Shown here piece by piece: positions 36,566 through 44,239 of a stretch of DNA of 64,000 nt (position 1 is the stretch's first letter; every line of letters begins with the position of its first letter). Source of the stretch: Listeria costaricensis (GTDB lineage: Bacteria > Bacillota > Bacilli > Lactobacillales > Listeriaceae). The position numbers were made by a program, and so were the translations under genes. The stretch is taken from contig NZ_FXUT01000013.1 in assembly GCF_900183385.1 (NCBI RefSeq), forward strand, positions 16,183-80,182, given 5' to 3'. Below the pieces are notes generated by a model, which was not told where the DNA came from, made no database searches, and worked only from the letters and a program-made list of their open reading frames with translations.

Positions 36566-38305
36566 TTACTCCTTGATTTCAAGCAAGTCCTCTCCTACCA
36601 GCTTCATTGCTTCACTGACAAAAGTATCCTCCTGCTTCGGTGCCGATTTTGGCGCCCCTGCCTCGTCATCACCATCCGACTGCATGTCATGGCTTTGGAG
36701 GAAGCTTTCACGCACCTCGATCCATTGGTTCTCAGGAATGCCGATAAATGTATAATTGACCTTGGTCAGCCGTGAAATCCCGGATGTGACCGTTTCGACA
36801 AAGTTCGGATTATCCATCGCCATCTGACAGTGAATCTCATGCTTAAATTTTAACACAAAAGTGTCTTCAGAGGCAGCCACAGGTTCCGCTTCATTGAGAA
36901 GTGCCGCCTGAGAAGCCATCAGCATGGAAAGCAGTTCTCCCCAACAGCCGCGAATCAGCTGCAAGTCCTGTTTTTTCGCCGCGCCGAGCACATGATTAAT
37001 CCTGCCCACCGGTGCCTTGAACTGCTTGCCGTTATTAATATTCGCCTTTTTGCCGCGCGCCGGTTTGGCTTCAGCTTGGCTTGGAGCCGCCCCGCCATTT
37101 GCCAACTGTTTTTTCAAACTGGCAATCTCGCCGCGCAACTGATCGATTTCCTGCCTGAACGCACTCGTATCGACCGGTGCCGCTGTACTGTCGCCCGCTC
37201 CTGTAGCAGGAGCCGCCCCGCCGCTAAGTTGGGTCATTTGGACGATTGCCACCTCGACGTAGATGCCAGGATGATTGGTAAACCGCATTTGCTGCTGGGT
37301 ATCATTCAGGACCTTCACGCAGGCATAGATTTTACTGGTATCCGCCCTGTCCGCCAACTCTTTGAACGCATCATCCGCCAGCGCCCGTTCAAGCGTTTCC
37401 TCGAGATTGGGTGCCTTCTGGTAGAGCAAAATGTCTCTGAAAAAGACCAGCAAATCTTCCACCAGTCGAACCGGGTCTTTCCCTTCCGAAAGAAGTGCCG
37501 ATAATGTTTCCAGCGCCTTGGCAGCATCCTGCGTCATCACACTGTCCACCAGACTCGTCAAGAGGTTCTGCGCAACGGAGCCGGTAATCTCAAGCGCATC
37601 CGCAATCGTCACCTCTTCCGAACCGTAAGAAATCACCTGGTCGAGCAGACTCAGCGCATCCCGCATCCCGCCTTCAGCCGCACGTGCCACAATCATCAAA
37701 GCTTTTTCATCATACGCGATTTTCTCTTCGTCCAGAATGTAAGCCATTCGTCCAATGATATCCTGCGTTGTGATTCGCTTAAAGTCGAAGCGCTGCACAC
37801 GTGAAATAATCGTCAGCGGCAGCTTATGCGGCTCAGTCGTAGCCAAAATAAAAATCACATGCTTCGGCGGCTCTTCCAGTGTTTTGAGCAAGGCATTGAA
37901 AGCACCTGTCGAAAGCATATGGACTTCATCGATAATATACACTTTATATTTAGCGACAGTCGGCGCATATTTTACTTTTTCCCGAATGTCCCGAATTTCT
38001 TCCACACCATTATTGCTGGCAGCATCAATCTCAAGCACATCGGGAATACTTCCATCCGTAATCCCTTGGCAAATCTCACATTCATTGCAAGGCTCCCCAT
38101 TCGTACTGTGTTCACAATTGATCGCTTTCGCAAAAATTTTCGCCGCACTTGTTTTCCCAGTTCCACGAGGTCCGCTGAACAAATAGGCATGCGACGTTTT
38201 ATTTTGGGTGATGGCGTTTTGAAGCGTCTTCGTCACATGGCTCTGCCCGACGACATCTTCAAAAGACTGCGGCCGAAAAACACGATATAATGCTTGGTAT
38301 GCCAT
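36566..38305 (-). CDS. dnaX: DNA polymerase III subunit tau/gamma
   Basis: A 579-residue clamp-loader ATPase. Walker A GPRGTGKT (45-52), a zinc site with Cys in INCEHS and PCNECEIC, DEVHMLS Walker B, and an arginine finger in SRVQRFDFKR. The C-terminal part after about 370 is a variable linker and tau tail (KPARGKKANINNGK). No convincing slippery site for a gamma product was seen. It is the first gene of the dnaX-ybaB-recR-yaaL cluster. Confidence 0.96.
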   Translation of the reverse strand: MAYQALYRVFRPQSFEDVVGQSHVTKTLQNAITQNKTSHAYLFSGPRGTGKTSAAKIFAKAINCEHSTNGEPCNECEICQGITDGSIPDVLEIDAASNNGVEEIRDIREKVKYAPTVAKYKVYIIDEVHMLSTGAFNALLKTLEEPPKHVIFILATTEPHKLPLTIISRVQRFDFKRITTQDIIGRMAYILDEEKIAYDEKALMIVARAAEGGMRDALSLLDQVISYGSEEVTIADALEITGSVAQNLLTSLVDSVMTQDAAKALETLSALLSEGKDPVRLVEDLLVFFRDILLYQKAPNLEETLERALADDAFKELADRADTSKIYACVKVLNDTQQQMRFTNHPGIYVEVAIVQMTQLSGGAAPATGAGDSTAAPVDTSAFRQEIDQLRGEIASLKKQLANGGAAPSQAEAKPARGKKANINNGKQFKAPVGRINHVLGAAKKQDLQLIRGCWGELLSMLMASQAALLNEAEPVAASEDTFVLKFKHEIHCQMAMDNPNFVETVTSGISRLTKVNYTFIGIPENQWIEVRESFLQSHDMQSDGDDEAGAPKSAPKQEDTFVSEAMKLVGEDLLEIKE

Positions 38306-38417
38306 CTGTCACGCTCCTCTAAACCTTAGTAGTTTTATTATAGCTTATCTGCCTGCATTTGATAAGAAGAAACTGCTGGAATTTGGAAAAAACCCCCTTT
38401 TCTCACTGCATGAAAAA

Positions 38418-38450
38418 ACAAAGCCTTCTGTCAAAAACAGAAGACCTTGT
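38418..38450 (-). terminator. Terminator of the LRR protein gene at 38465
   Basis: ACAAAGCCTTCTGT (38418-38431) pairs imperfectly with ACAGAAGACCTTGT (38437-38450), and the minus-strand exit is a run of T residues. Confidence 0.8.
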
Positions 38451-38464
38451 TAGACCTTATAAAC

Positions 38465-40540
38465 TCAATTCTCACTATGTTTCCGTCTTCTTAGCAAGCT
38501 AAAACCTACAAGAGCAATGATTACACCAGCTGCTATCCAAACGTTCATTTGTTTATCACCGGTTTTTGGTAATATATTTTTAACCTGTGAAACATTTTCT
38601 GACGTATTTGTTTGTACATCTAAATCTGTTTGTTTTTCAGTCGCTACTACTTTCTGCGCATCATTTTCTTTCACACTTGAAGATGAAACTGATTCTTCTA
38701 CATCGTCCTTTACTCCGTCACTTGCACGGTCATTCGCCTGAGTTCCCGAATCATCCGAATCAGGTGGCACAACATCCTCCTCATTCTTCTCGATATGCAC
38801 TATCACTTGTAACGTTTCTGACTTCTGACCGTATTGGTTTTCTGCCTGCAAAGTAACGATGTAGTCCCCTGGCGTCGAAAAATCTACAACTGAATCAAAA
38901 TCTGAGCTGATTGTTGCATTAGTAGCTGTTTCTGCATTGATTTTTTCAAGAAATTCTACTTCTGATACTGACTGATTTTGTTCAAAAGTAACATCCGTTT
39001 CCGCTTTGATCGTTGGTGCTTGACTAACCACATGCACGGTTACTTCTTTTTCCACTTTGGCCGATCCAGCATTTGCTGAAACCGTTACTTGATAATCCCC
39101 CGGCGTCGAAAAATTCACCTGCGTTTCAAAATCACTATCAAGTTCATTGCCTTCATCTGTCTCTGCGTTAATATCTTCTAAGAACTCCGCCTCCGTCACA
39201 TCAGCATTCACATCATAGGTTATTTCATCATCTGCCGTTAAATTGATCATAACGACATTAAAAGGAACCCATACATTACCACTTATTTGTCCGTTTTCAG
39301 ACGTAAAGCTGAAATTCTCTGTTTCGCTGTTATTCGGCACATTTTCCCAAGTAATAGTATTAGTTGTTTTATCATAGGTTCCGTTTCCTTCAGGGGTAAT
39401 AATCAACCGATTTCCAAATACATCTTTCCAGGAATCATCAAGTTGTAGCGTGATCATACCATTCACACCGATTACGGTTTCTAGTGTAATCTTTTGGCTT
39501 GAACCATCAATAGCCGCTCCCTCTGGTATGGAAGAAAAATCAGTCAAGTGGTTTTTGGAACAGTTAACGGTTGTTAATGCACCATTTTTATCCACTTTTA
39601 ACGAAGTTAGTTCGTTGTCATCCCCATTTAAGGTATCTAATTTATGCTGATTCGTTAAATCAAGCTTTTCTATTTTATTATGCGCGCAAGCAAGATAAGT
39701 TAACTGGGTATTATTAGTTACATCCAGTTGGGTCAATTGATTATTCGAACAATCCAAATTATCTAAAGCTACATTATTCGCCAGATTTAATTCTGTTAAA
39801 TTATTACTTGCACAATTCAATTGAGTTAGATTAGGATTATTGCTTACATCCAATTCTGAAAGACTGTTTCCATAGCAAAAAATACTGCTAAGTGCTTGAT
39901 TATGGCTAAGGTCAAGAGTCCGAAGGTCATTATAATAACCATCTAGAAAATGCAATTTAGAATTTTGACTGACATCAAGTTGGGTTAATAAATTGCCAGA
40001 AAAATTCAAAGAAGAAAGTTGAGGGTTTTGTGTAACATCTAATGTTTGTAACATATTAAGGCTACAATCCAAAGTTGTCAGCTGCAGATTCTGGCTAATA
40101 TTCAAAGAAGTCAACTGACTGTAACTGCAATCCAACTTTTTTAATTGTGGATTACCGCTCAGGTCAAGTGTACCTAGCGAATTCCACCCGCAATCCAAAC
40201 TTGTTAATCCTGTTAATTTTTCCAAACCACTCATATCGGTAATATTTTTACCCCTGCAATCTAAGCTGGTTAGCGTGGCTAATTGCTCTTCACTAATATA
40301 ATCCGTTGACTGCTGTGAAAAAGCAGCGGCAACTGTCTTTGCTAAGTTATCATCAGGAAACCATTCATCAAAAGTTTGCGAAGTTGCCGAAACTTGCTTC
40401 AGCGAACTTGCTTTGTTCTCTTCTTTTTGCTCAGATGGTACTAATGTATTATTATCAACAGTATCTGCTAAAGTTGTAATTGGGCTTAAAAGTGTAGCTA
40501 AACTAATAAAAGAAACGGTTAAGACTTTAGGTGTTTTCAA
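38465..40540 (-). CDS. LRR surface protein with Cys-bearing repeats, LPKTG anchored
   Basis: 691 residues. Signal peptide (1-25), internalin-type cap (FDEWFPDDNLAKTVAAAF), then about twelve short LRRs of about 21 residues of the form LTxLDCSxNxLxxLDVTxN, residues 85-340. Two Ig-like/cadherin-like domains follow (about 420-590, each with DVEFLEDINAET-like openings), then a Ser/Asp-rich region, LPKTGD, a membrane segment and RRRKHSEN. The start is TTG with GAGGAG 8 nt upstream. The repeat type differs from the 22-residue internalin repeat of the gene at 28555. It is AT-rich compared with dnaX next to it. Confidence 0.88.
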   Translation of the reverse strand: MKTPKVLTVSFISLATLLSPITTLADTVDNNTLVPSEQKEENKASSLKQVSATSQTFDEWFPDDNLAKTVAAAFSQQSTDYISEEQLATLTSLDCRGKNITDMSGLEKLTGLTSLDCGWNSLGTLDLSGNPQLKKLDCSYSQLTSLNISQNLQLTTLDCSLNMLQTLDVTQNPQLSSLNFSGNLLTQLDVSQNSKLHFLDGYYNDLRTLDLSHNQALSSIFCYGNSLSELDVSNNPNLTQLNCASNNLTELNLANNVALDNLDCSNNQLTQLDVTNNTQLTYLACAHNKIEKLDLTNQHKLDTLNGDDNELTSLKVDKNGALTTVNCSKNHLTDFSSIPEGAAIDGSSQKITLETVIGVNGMITLQLDDSWKDVFGNRLIITPEGNGTYDKTTNTITWENVPNNSETENFSFTSENGQISGNVWVPFNVVMINLTADDEITYDVNADVTEAEFLEDINAETDEGNELDSDFETQVNFSTPGDYQVTVSANAGSAKVEKEVTVHVVSQAPTIKAETDVTFEQNQSVSEVEFLEKINAETATNATISSDFDSVVDFSTPGDYIVTLQAENQYGQKSETLQVIVHIEKNEEDVVPPDSDDSGTQANDRASDGVKDDVEESVSSSSVKENDAQKVVATEKQTDLDVQTNTSENVSQVKNILPKTGDKQMNVWIAAGVIIALVGFSLLRRRKHSEN

Positions 40541-41133
40541 GATAAGGACTCCTCAATTCACTATTATCGTACTATTTATTATACTTTATATCAAAAATAA
40601 ATAATTCTCATACAAGTACTTATCGAAGCATAAATGTTAACTTTTAGTGTCTTTTATAGTGATTGATGAATTTTCACTCAAATTTTTATTATTGAAATAA
40701 GAAATAAAACTATATCATGTAGAACAAAGTACATCTCTAATCCCAAATAATTTTCGCCGTCAAAAGAGTCCCTACAGAAAATTTCTCAGTAAAATACGCA
40801 CTGCCTCTAATTTTATGTTTCGAAAGCCAGAAATTTTCCTCAGCGATATAATAATCTCACGTTATTTGAGCACTTCGCGAAAAAATTGCTTTGATATTAC
40901 TTAACTCTATATTTCAGACATCGAGCATGGTTTGATAGGCTTGGTTGTATGATTGGTCTTCACTAAAGCCATTTGTTTGTATTCACATACATCCAAATTT
41001 TGACAAACTTGGCGAGCTTGAGTAGGCGGTCGAACCTCTCTCCAGCTCACATAACTGTTAGCAGGATATCTTCTATGAAAATCCCCCTGTTATTCACCCG
41101 TGGTAAAACTCCCTTTATTCTGCACAACCAAAA
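40541..41133. other. Long AT-rich intergenic region without a recognised gene
   Basis: About 600 bp between the LRR gene and the PTS-linked operon. The part next to 40541 is very AT-rich and presumably holds the LRR gene promoter. The part 40900-41133 has open stretches in several frames, but no ribosome site, codon bias or family similarity was seen. It may be decayed sequence. Confidence 0.4.
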
Positions 41134-41154
41134 GGCCAAGAGCATATCTTGGCC
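41134..41154 (-). terminator. Hairpin at the end of the second PTS operon
   Basis: GGCCAAGA (41134-41141) pairs perfectly with TCTTGGCC (41147-41154) around GCATA; the minus-strand exit has a short T-run. Confidence 0.65.
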
Positions 41155-41180
41155 GGTAAGAAAATATATAAGTGCAACAA

Positions 41181-41654
41181 CTATTTTTCTGGTGGTGCTT
41201 CTACGTTCTGTCCTACTTTTTGCTTTTCTTTATTTTGGTTGATAACGGATAGTTCGATGGATTTCAGCAGATTTTTGACTTTTCTTTTGCGGAAGAAGCC
41301 GAAAATAAAGCCGACTAGCACATTGTTCATTTTTTGCATGGTCGCTTCTGCTTCAATGGTTTCCAAATACTCCACTTCACAGCTGTGTTCACTGTTTGGC
41401 GTGATCGTGTACGTCGTTGTATGTGTATTGACGCGTCCCTTCGTTTGGAAACGATAAACCGAATTTGGTGTGATTTCCTCGATCGTCGTTGTTGTCAAAG
41501 CACCATTTGACATCGTCCGCTGATAGGAGTAACCTTGCAATTTGCGGAGCGTAAGTGTTTTACCTTTTACCTGTTTGATATCATAAAGCACGGATTGAAC
41601 GATGACATCAAAACATTCTTTATCCGAAATATAGAGCTTTTGTTTTACTTTCAT
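41181..41654 (-). CDS. DUF3284 family protein linked to a cellobiose PTS
   Basis: A 157-residue protein beginning MKVKQKLYISDKECFDVIVQ, with beta-rich middle (NGALTTTTIEEITPNSVYRF, TTYTITPNSEHSCEVEYLE) and an amphipathic C-terminal helix (FIFGFFRKRKVKNLLKSIE). It resembles DUF3284 proteins found in beta-glucoside PTS operons; the fold may be a START-like ligand domain. The role is unknown. It overlaps the upstream gene by 4 bp (ATGA). Confidence 0.7.
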   Translation of the reverse strand: MKVKQKLYISDKECFDVIVQSVLYDIKQVKGKTLTLRKLQGYSYQRTMSNGALTTTTIEEITPNSVYRFQTKGRVNTHTTTYTITPNSEHSCEVEYLETIEAEATMQKMNNVLVGFIFGFFRKRKVKNLLKSIELSVINQNKEKQKVGQNVEAPPEK

Positions 41655-41851
41655 TTCTTGTCGTCCCCCTGATCTTGATCATTTTTGCCTTTTTTGATCT
41701 TGCGATAGACAAAAATCCCACCAATTACTGCAATCGCAAGGCCCGTAAACATCATCGGCATATTTGCTGCACCGTCTTTTCCGTAAATAGGGCTAAGCAT
41801 AATGATAAATGATCCAATACATACAATAAAAAGTCCATTTGATATTTTCAT
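41651..41851 (-). CDS. Small membrane protein in the PTS operon
   Basis: A 66-residue protein with two predicted helices (about 5-22 and 30-50) and a charged, Asp/Lys-rich tail (KKGKNDQDQGDDKK). It is coupled by overlap to the DUF3284 gene. No family is recognised. It starts 3 bp after the 73-residue gene ends. Confidence 0.65.
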   Translation of the reverse strand: MKISNGLFIVCIGSFIIMLSPIYGKDGAANMPMMFTGLAIAVIGGIFVYRKIKKGKNDQDQGDDKK

Positions 41852-41853
41852 TT

Positions 41854-42075
41854 TTATCCCACGCTTACTTGGAAGTAAAGTACTGCACCGATTTCAGTTG
41901 CCTTGATCGCCGCTTTGGCAACTTTGGCCGCCTTTTCTTCATCCTGGATATTTGTTTCAAAAGACAATTTCATGCCTTGTTCCGCAACTTTTTTAAAAGT
42001 AATTCCGTCCTGATCGTGCTTTTCCAATAAATCTGTCACATACTCCCGTTTCATCGGGCAATTTACAATAATCAA
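41854..42075 (-). CDS. Small conserved protein in the PTS operon
   Basis: A 73-residue cytosolic protein (MIIVNCPMKREYVTDLLEKH at the start). It appears alpha/beta, with a regular charged helix (QDEEKAAKVAKAAIKATEIG). Downstream of PTS EIIC genes in Listeria a set of three small genes is usual (lmo2705-2707, from memory). GGAGGAGG lies before the ATG. Function unknown. Confidence 0.68.
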   Translation of the reverse strand: MIIVNCPMKREYVTDLLEKHDQDGITFKKVAEQGMKLSFETNIQDEEKAAKVAKAAIKATEIGAVLYFQVSVG

Positions 42076-42164
42076 TGAAAAAACCTCCTCCTGTATATTT
42101 TAACTTTATCTATCATCCGTTGCAATGGATTTCTTATTGTATGGACTGGGCAAACAAAAAATAG

Positions 42165-42194
42165 GGCTGGCCGCACTCCCCAATCCGGCCAGCC
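42165..42194 (-). terminator. Internal terminator between EIIC and the small genes
   Basis: GGCTGGCCG (42165-42173) pairs with CGGCCAGCC (42186-42194). The minus-strand exit reads CCTATTTTTTG. It could reduce transcription of the three small genes relative to the EIIC gene. Confidence 0.8.
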
Positions 42195-42202
42195 GTAACT
42201 GT

Positions 42203-43567
42203 TTATTCTTTCATTTCTTCTTCCGGTACGCCAACGCGATTTGCGGTAATGACAAACGGTACCCAGATTAGGAAAGCAACCACCATATTGATCAGCGAGA
42301 TCACTGGTGCCATCCAATCACCACCCGTTGCAAGGAACGAGTTGAGTAGCGGCGGCATTACCCACACTGTCGCAATTTTAACTGGCCCGACAATGCCCCA
42401 TACTGTGGCAAAGTAAGCAATTGTCACCATTACCATCGGCGCAATGATAAATGGAATCAAATAAATCGTATTAAGTACAATCGGCAAACCAAACATGATC
42501 GGTTCATTGATATTAAAAATCCCCGGCCCGAGCGATAGTTTCGCCACTGTACGCGCATCGGCACGTTTGGAAAACATTAGCAACGCGATGATCAGGACAA
42601 GCGTCCCGCCGGATCCGCCCATCCAAACATAGGCATCAAACGAACCGCGCACCCAGTCGAACGGCAAAGCAGTGCCATCCTGAGCAGCTGAAATATTTTG
42701 CAGCTGAGCGGTGCCCCACAAGGATTCAAGTACTGGCGCAAGTACGTTTGGCCCGTGAATCCCAAAGAACCAAAGAATCTGTACAAGGAAGGTGACTAGA
42801 AGCACAGCCCCATAGCCTTGCGACAGAGATAGTAACGGTTCCTGGATGGTTTTTGAAATCCAAGTAATAACGTCCATATCAGTAACTTTAAAGAATACCC
42901 AGTCAATAATGGCACACACATATAAAGCAACAAGCGCTGGAATGATCGCAGCAAAAGCCTTACTTACAGCTGGTGGTACTGATTCCGGCATTTTAATGAT
43001 GATATTTCTGCGCATCAGTTTGGCATAAATGATGGTCGAAATAAAACCAAAGATCATGGCCGTGAACAGACCGGTCCCATTTACCTGACTCAGACTGATG
43101 AAGCCCCAGATGCCTGTAAACTCAGATGGTAAAGAACTTGGGTCAAAATTAGCATTGGCAGCAGCAAGCGCGCCTTCTACAGCATCACGTCCGACTGTGA
43201 CCGCCAAGTTCATCACAAATGCGGCAAGTGAAACGAGCGCTCCGGCAAGTCGATCCACGTCATAGACCTTGGCCAAATTATACCCGAGCGAAACGGCAAA
43301 CACGATGGATACAATCGCAAGCGAGCCGTTATAAACATATCCATTTACTCCGATGAGCGGTTCCATGGCGCTAACAAAGCCAGTCCAGCCCCAGTCAGTC
43401 GGAAAATCCCTAAAAAATGCATTTAGTAAAACAGCAATCGAACCCGCCATTGTGATTGGCATAGTCGAAATAAATGCATCACGTAAAGCCACTAGATGTT
43501 TTTGCGAGCCTATTTTTGCAGCAATAGGCACAAAATATTTCTCTAAAAACGCTGTTAATCCGTTCAT
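42203..43567 (-). CDS. PTS lactose/cellobiose-family EIIC permease (second)
   Basis: A 454-residue paralogue of the permease at 16574: the same start MNGLTAFLEKYFVPIAAKIG, FFGIHGPNVL and FNINEPIMFGLPIV motifs and about ten helices. No EIIA or EIIB gene accompanies it, so it must borrow them, perhaps from the 16194-18211 operon. GGGAGG lies 6 nt before the ATG. The sigma-54 promoter upstream shows the same type of regulation. Confidence 0.92.
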   Translation of the reverse strand: MNGLTAFLEKYFVPIAAKIGSQKHLVALRDAFISTMPITMAGSIAVLLNAFFRDFPTDWGWTGFVSAMEPLIGVNGYVYNGSLAIVSIVFAVSLGYNLAKVYDVDRLAGALVSLAAFVMNLAVTVGRDAVEGALAAANANFDPSSLPSEFTGIWGFISLSQVNGTGLFTAMIFGFISTIIYAKLMRRNIIIKMPESVPPAVSKAFAAIIPALVALYVCAIIDWVFFKVTDMDVITWISKTIQEPLLSLSQGYGAVLLVTFLVQILWFFGIHGPNVLAPVLESLWGTAQLQNISAAQDGTALPFDWVRGSFDAYVWMGGSGGTLVLIIALLMFSKRADARTVAKLSLGPGIFNINEPIMFGLPIVLNTIYLIPFIIAPMVMVTIAYFATVWGIVGPVKIATVWVMPPLLNSFLATGGDWMAPVISLINMVVAFLIWVPFVITANRVGVPEEEMKE

Positions 43568-43734
43568 AATGAACCTCCCATTTTGTCTCTTTCTTTTTTC
43601 ATTATGTCTCCCTAAGATCGATATACGTTTTCCCTTCTATTTATTTCGTAAAAACAAGTGTGGATGACCCCTTTTCCGTGTATGTACGCCCCCTTTCTCC
43701 TACTGATTGGAAAAATGGTTCCAGTTGTAATACT

Positions 43735-43834
43735 AGCAATTATTGTGCCAAATCTATAAAGTCCCGCCTTCTTTGATGAGCCAACATTTCAAACGCTTAC
43801 ACACTTACTAACACACAAAATGAAAACGTCATCA
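43735..43834 (-). promoter_or_regulatory. Sigma-54 promoter, cre-like site and TGTGTAA motifs of the second EIIC gene
   Basis: On the minus strand TTGGCAC-AATAA-TTGCT has GG at 43749-43748 and GC at 43737-43736, the exact -24/-12 spacing. ATGAAAACGTCATCA (43820-43834, plus strand) is cre-like with one mismatch and shares ATGAAAACGT with the site at 16108. TGTGTAA/TGTGTTA copies lie on both sides of it, matching the activator motif of the first PTS operon. Confidence 0.82.
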
Positions 43835-43841
43835 TATTTTT

Positions 43842-43865
43842 ACACACTTTATTTTTGTGCTATAA
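43842..43865 (+). promoter_or_regulatory. Promoter of the 44-residue protein gene
   Basis: TATAAT (43860-43865) has TTTTAC about 17 bp upstream (TTTACA at 16 bp). It is divergent from the sigma-54 unit and 28 bp before the ATG. Confidence 0.7.
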
Positions 43866-43892
43866 TTTGCATGAAATAGAGGTGATTTTGAT

Positions 43893-44027
43893 ATGGCACT
43901 AAAATCAGATATGCCAGAAGAAAGCCGGAATAGTAAAGTGATTGAAAAAAAGGACTTTACCATTATTTTACCTGACCCGCCAAAATCTTCCCCTTCTAAG
44001 AAACCAGACACAAACGAATCTAAATAA
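43893..44027 (+). CDS. Small hydrophilic protein, 44 residues
   Basis: The peptide starts MALKSDMPEESRNSKVIEKK, continues DFTIILPDPPKSSPSK, and ends TNESK. It has AGAGGTGAT before the ATG, a consensus -10 and a strong terminator right after it, so it is a complete single-gene unit. It is charged and Pro/Ser-rich, with no membrane segment. No family is recognised. Confidence 0.72.
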   Translation: MALKSDMPEESRNSKVIEKKDFTIILPDPPKSSPSKKPDTNESK

Positions 44028-44039
44028 TCTTGTAATAGG

Positions 44040-44069
44040 ATCCTTTTCCCAAAGGATCCTATTTTTTTG
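44040..44069 (+). terminator. Terminator of the 44-residue protein gene
   Basis: GGATCCTTT pairs with AAAGGATCC around a 4-nt loop and is followed by TATTTTTTT. Confidence 0.9.
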
Positions 44070-44086
44070 TGTAATCATTGAAAAAA

Positions 44087-44106
44087 TTCACATTTTAGAC
44101 ATATTT
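44087..44106. repeat. 20-bp motif, copy 1, upstream of the 986-residue LPXTG gene
   Basis: TTCACATTTTAGACATATTT. An identical copy lies at 63047-63066 next to the Crp-like regulators and a one-mismatch copy at 44142-44161. Its centre is about 116 bp upstream of the predicted transcription start. Confidence 0.85.
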
Positions 44107-44141
44107 ACAATTCCACTCACAGTGCCACTTTCGATTAATCG

Positions 44142-44161
44142 TTCACAATTTAGACATATTT
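44142..44161. repeat. 20-bp motif, copy 2, upstream of the 986-residue LPXTG gene
   Basis: TTCACAATTTAGACATATTT, 55 bp (about five helical turns) after copy 1. With the start predicted near 44213, its centre lies near -61, the standard class I position for Crp/Fnr activators. Confidence 0.85.
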
Positions 44162-44176
44162 AACAACGAAACCGTG

Positions 44177-44206
44177 TTGTAACAGTACTTTCATACTTTC
44201 TATAAT
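44177..44206 (+). promoter_or_regulatory. Promoter of the 986-residue LPXTG gene
   Basis: TATAAT (44201-44206) has TTGTAA 18 bp upstream (44177-44182), 33 bp before the ATG. Confidence 0.65.
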
Positions 44207-44239
44207 TAAAAAGTATTCTTACGCACTGGAGGAGGACGT

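Noticed and set aside
36566..38305. Possible programmed frameshift in dnaX producing gamma
   Set aside because: A short A-run occurs at the KKA codons, but there is no good slippery heptamer with hairpin, and Bacillus-type dnaX does not need it.
40636..40653. Another partial match to the 20-bp motif upstream of the LRR gene at 38465
   Set aside because: Only TTxAC and TTTTAG are shared; likely chance in AT-rich sequence.
41074..41242. Plus-strand open frame near 41100
   Set aside because: It runs over the hairpin terminator and into the antisense of the DUF3284 gene; no start signal or family match.
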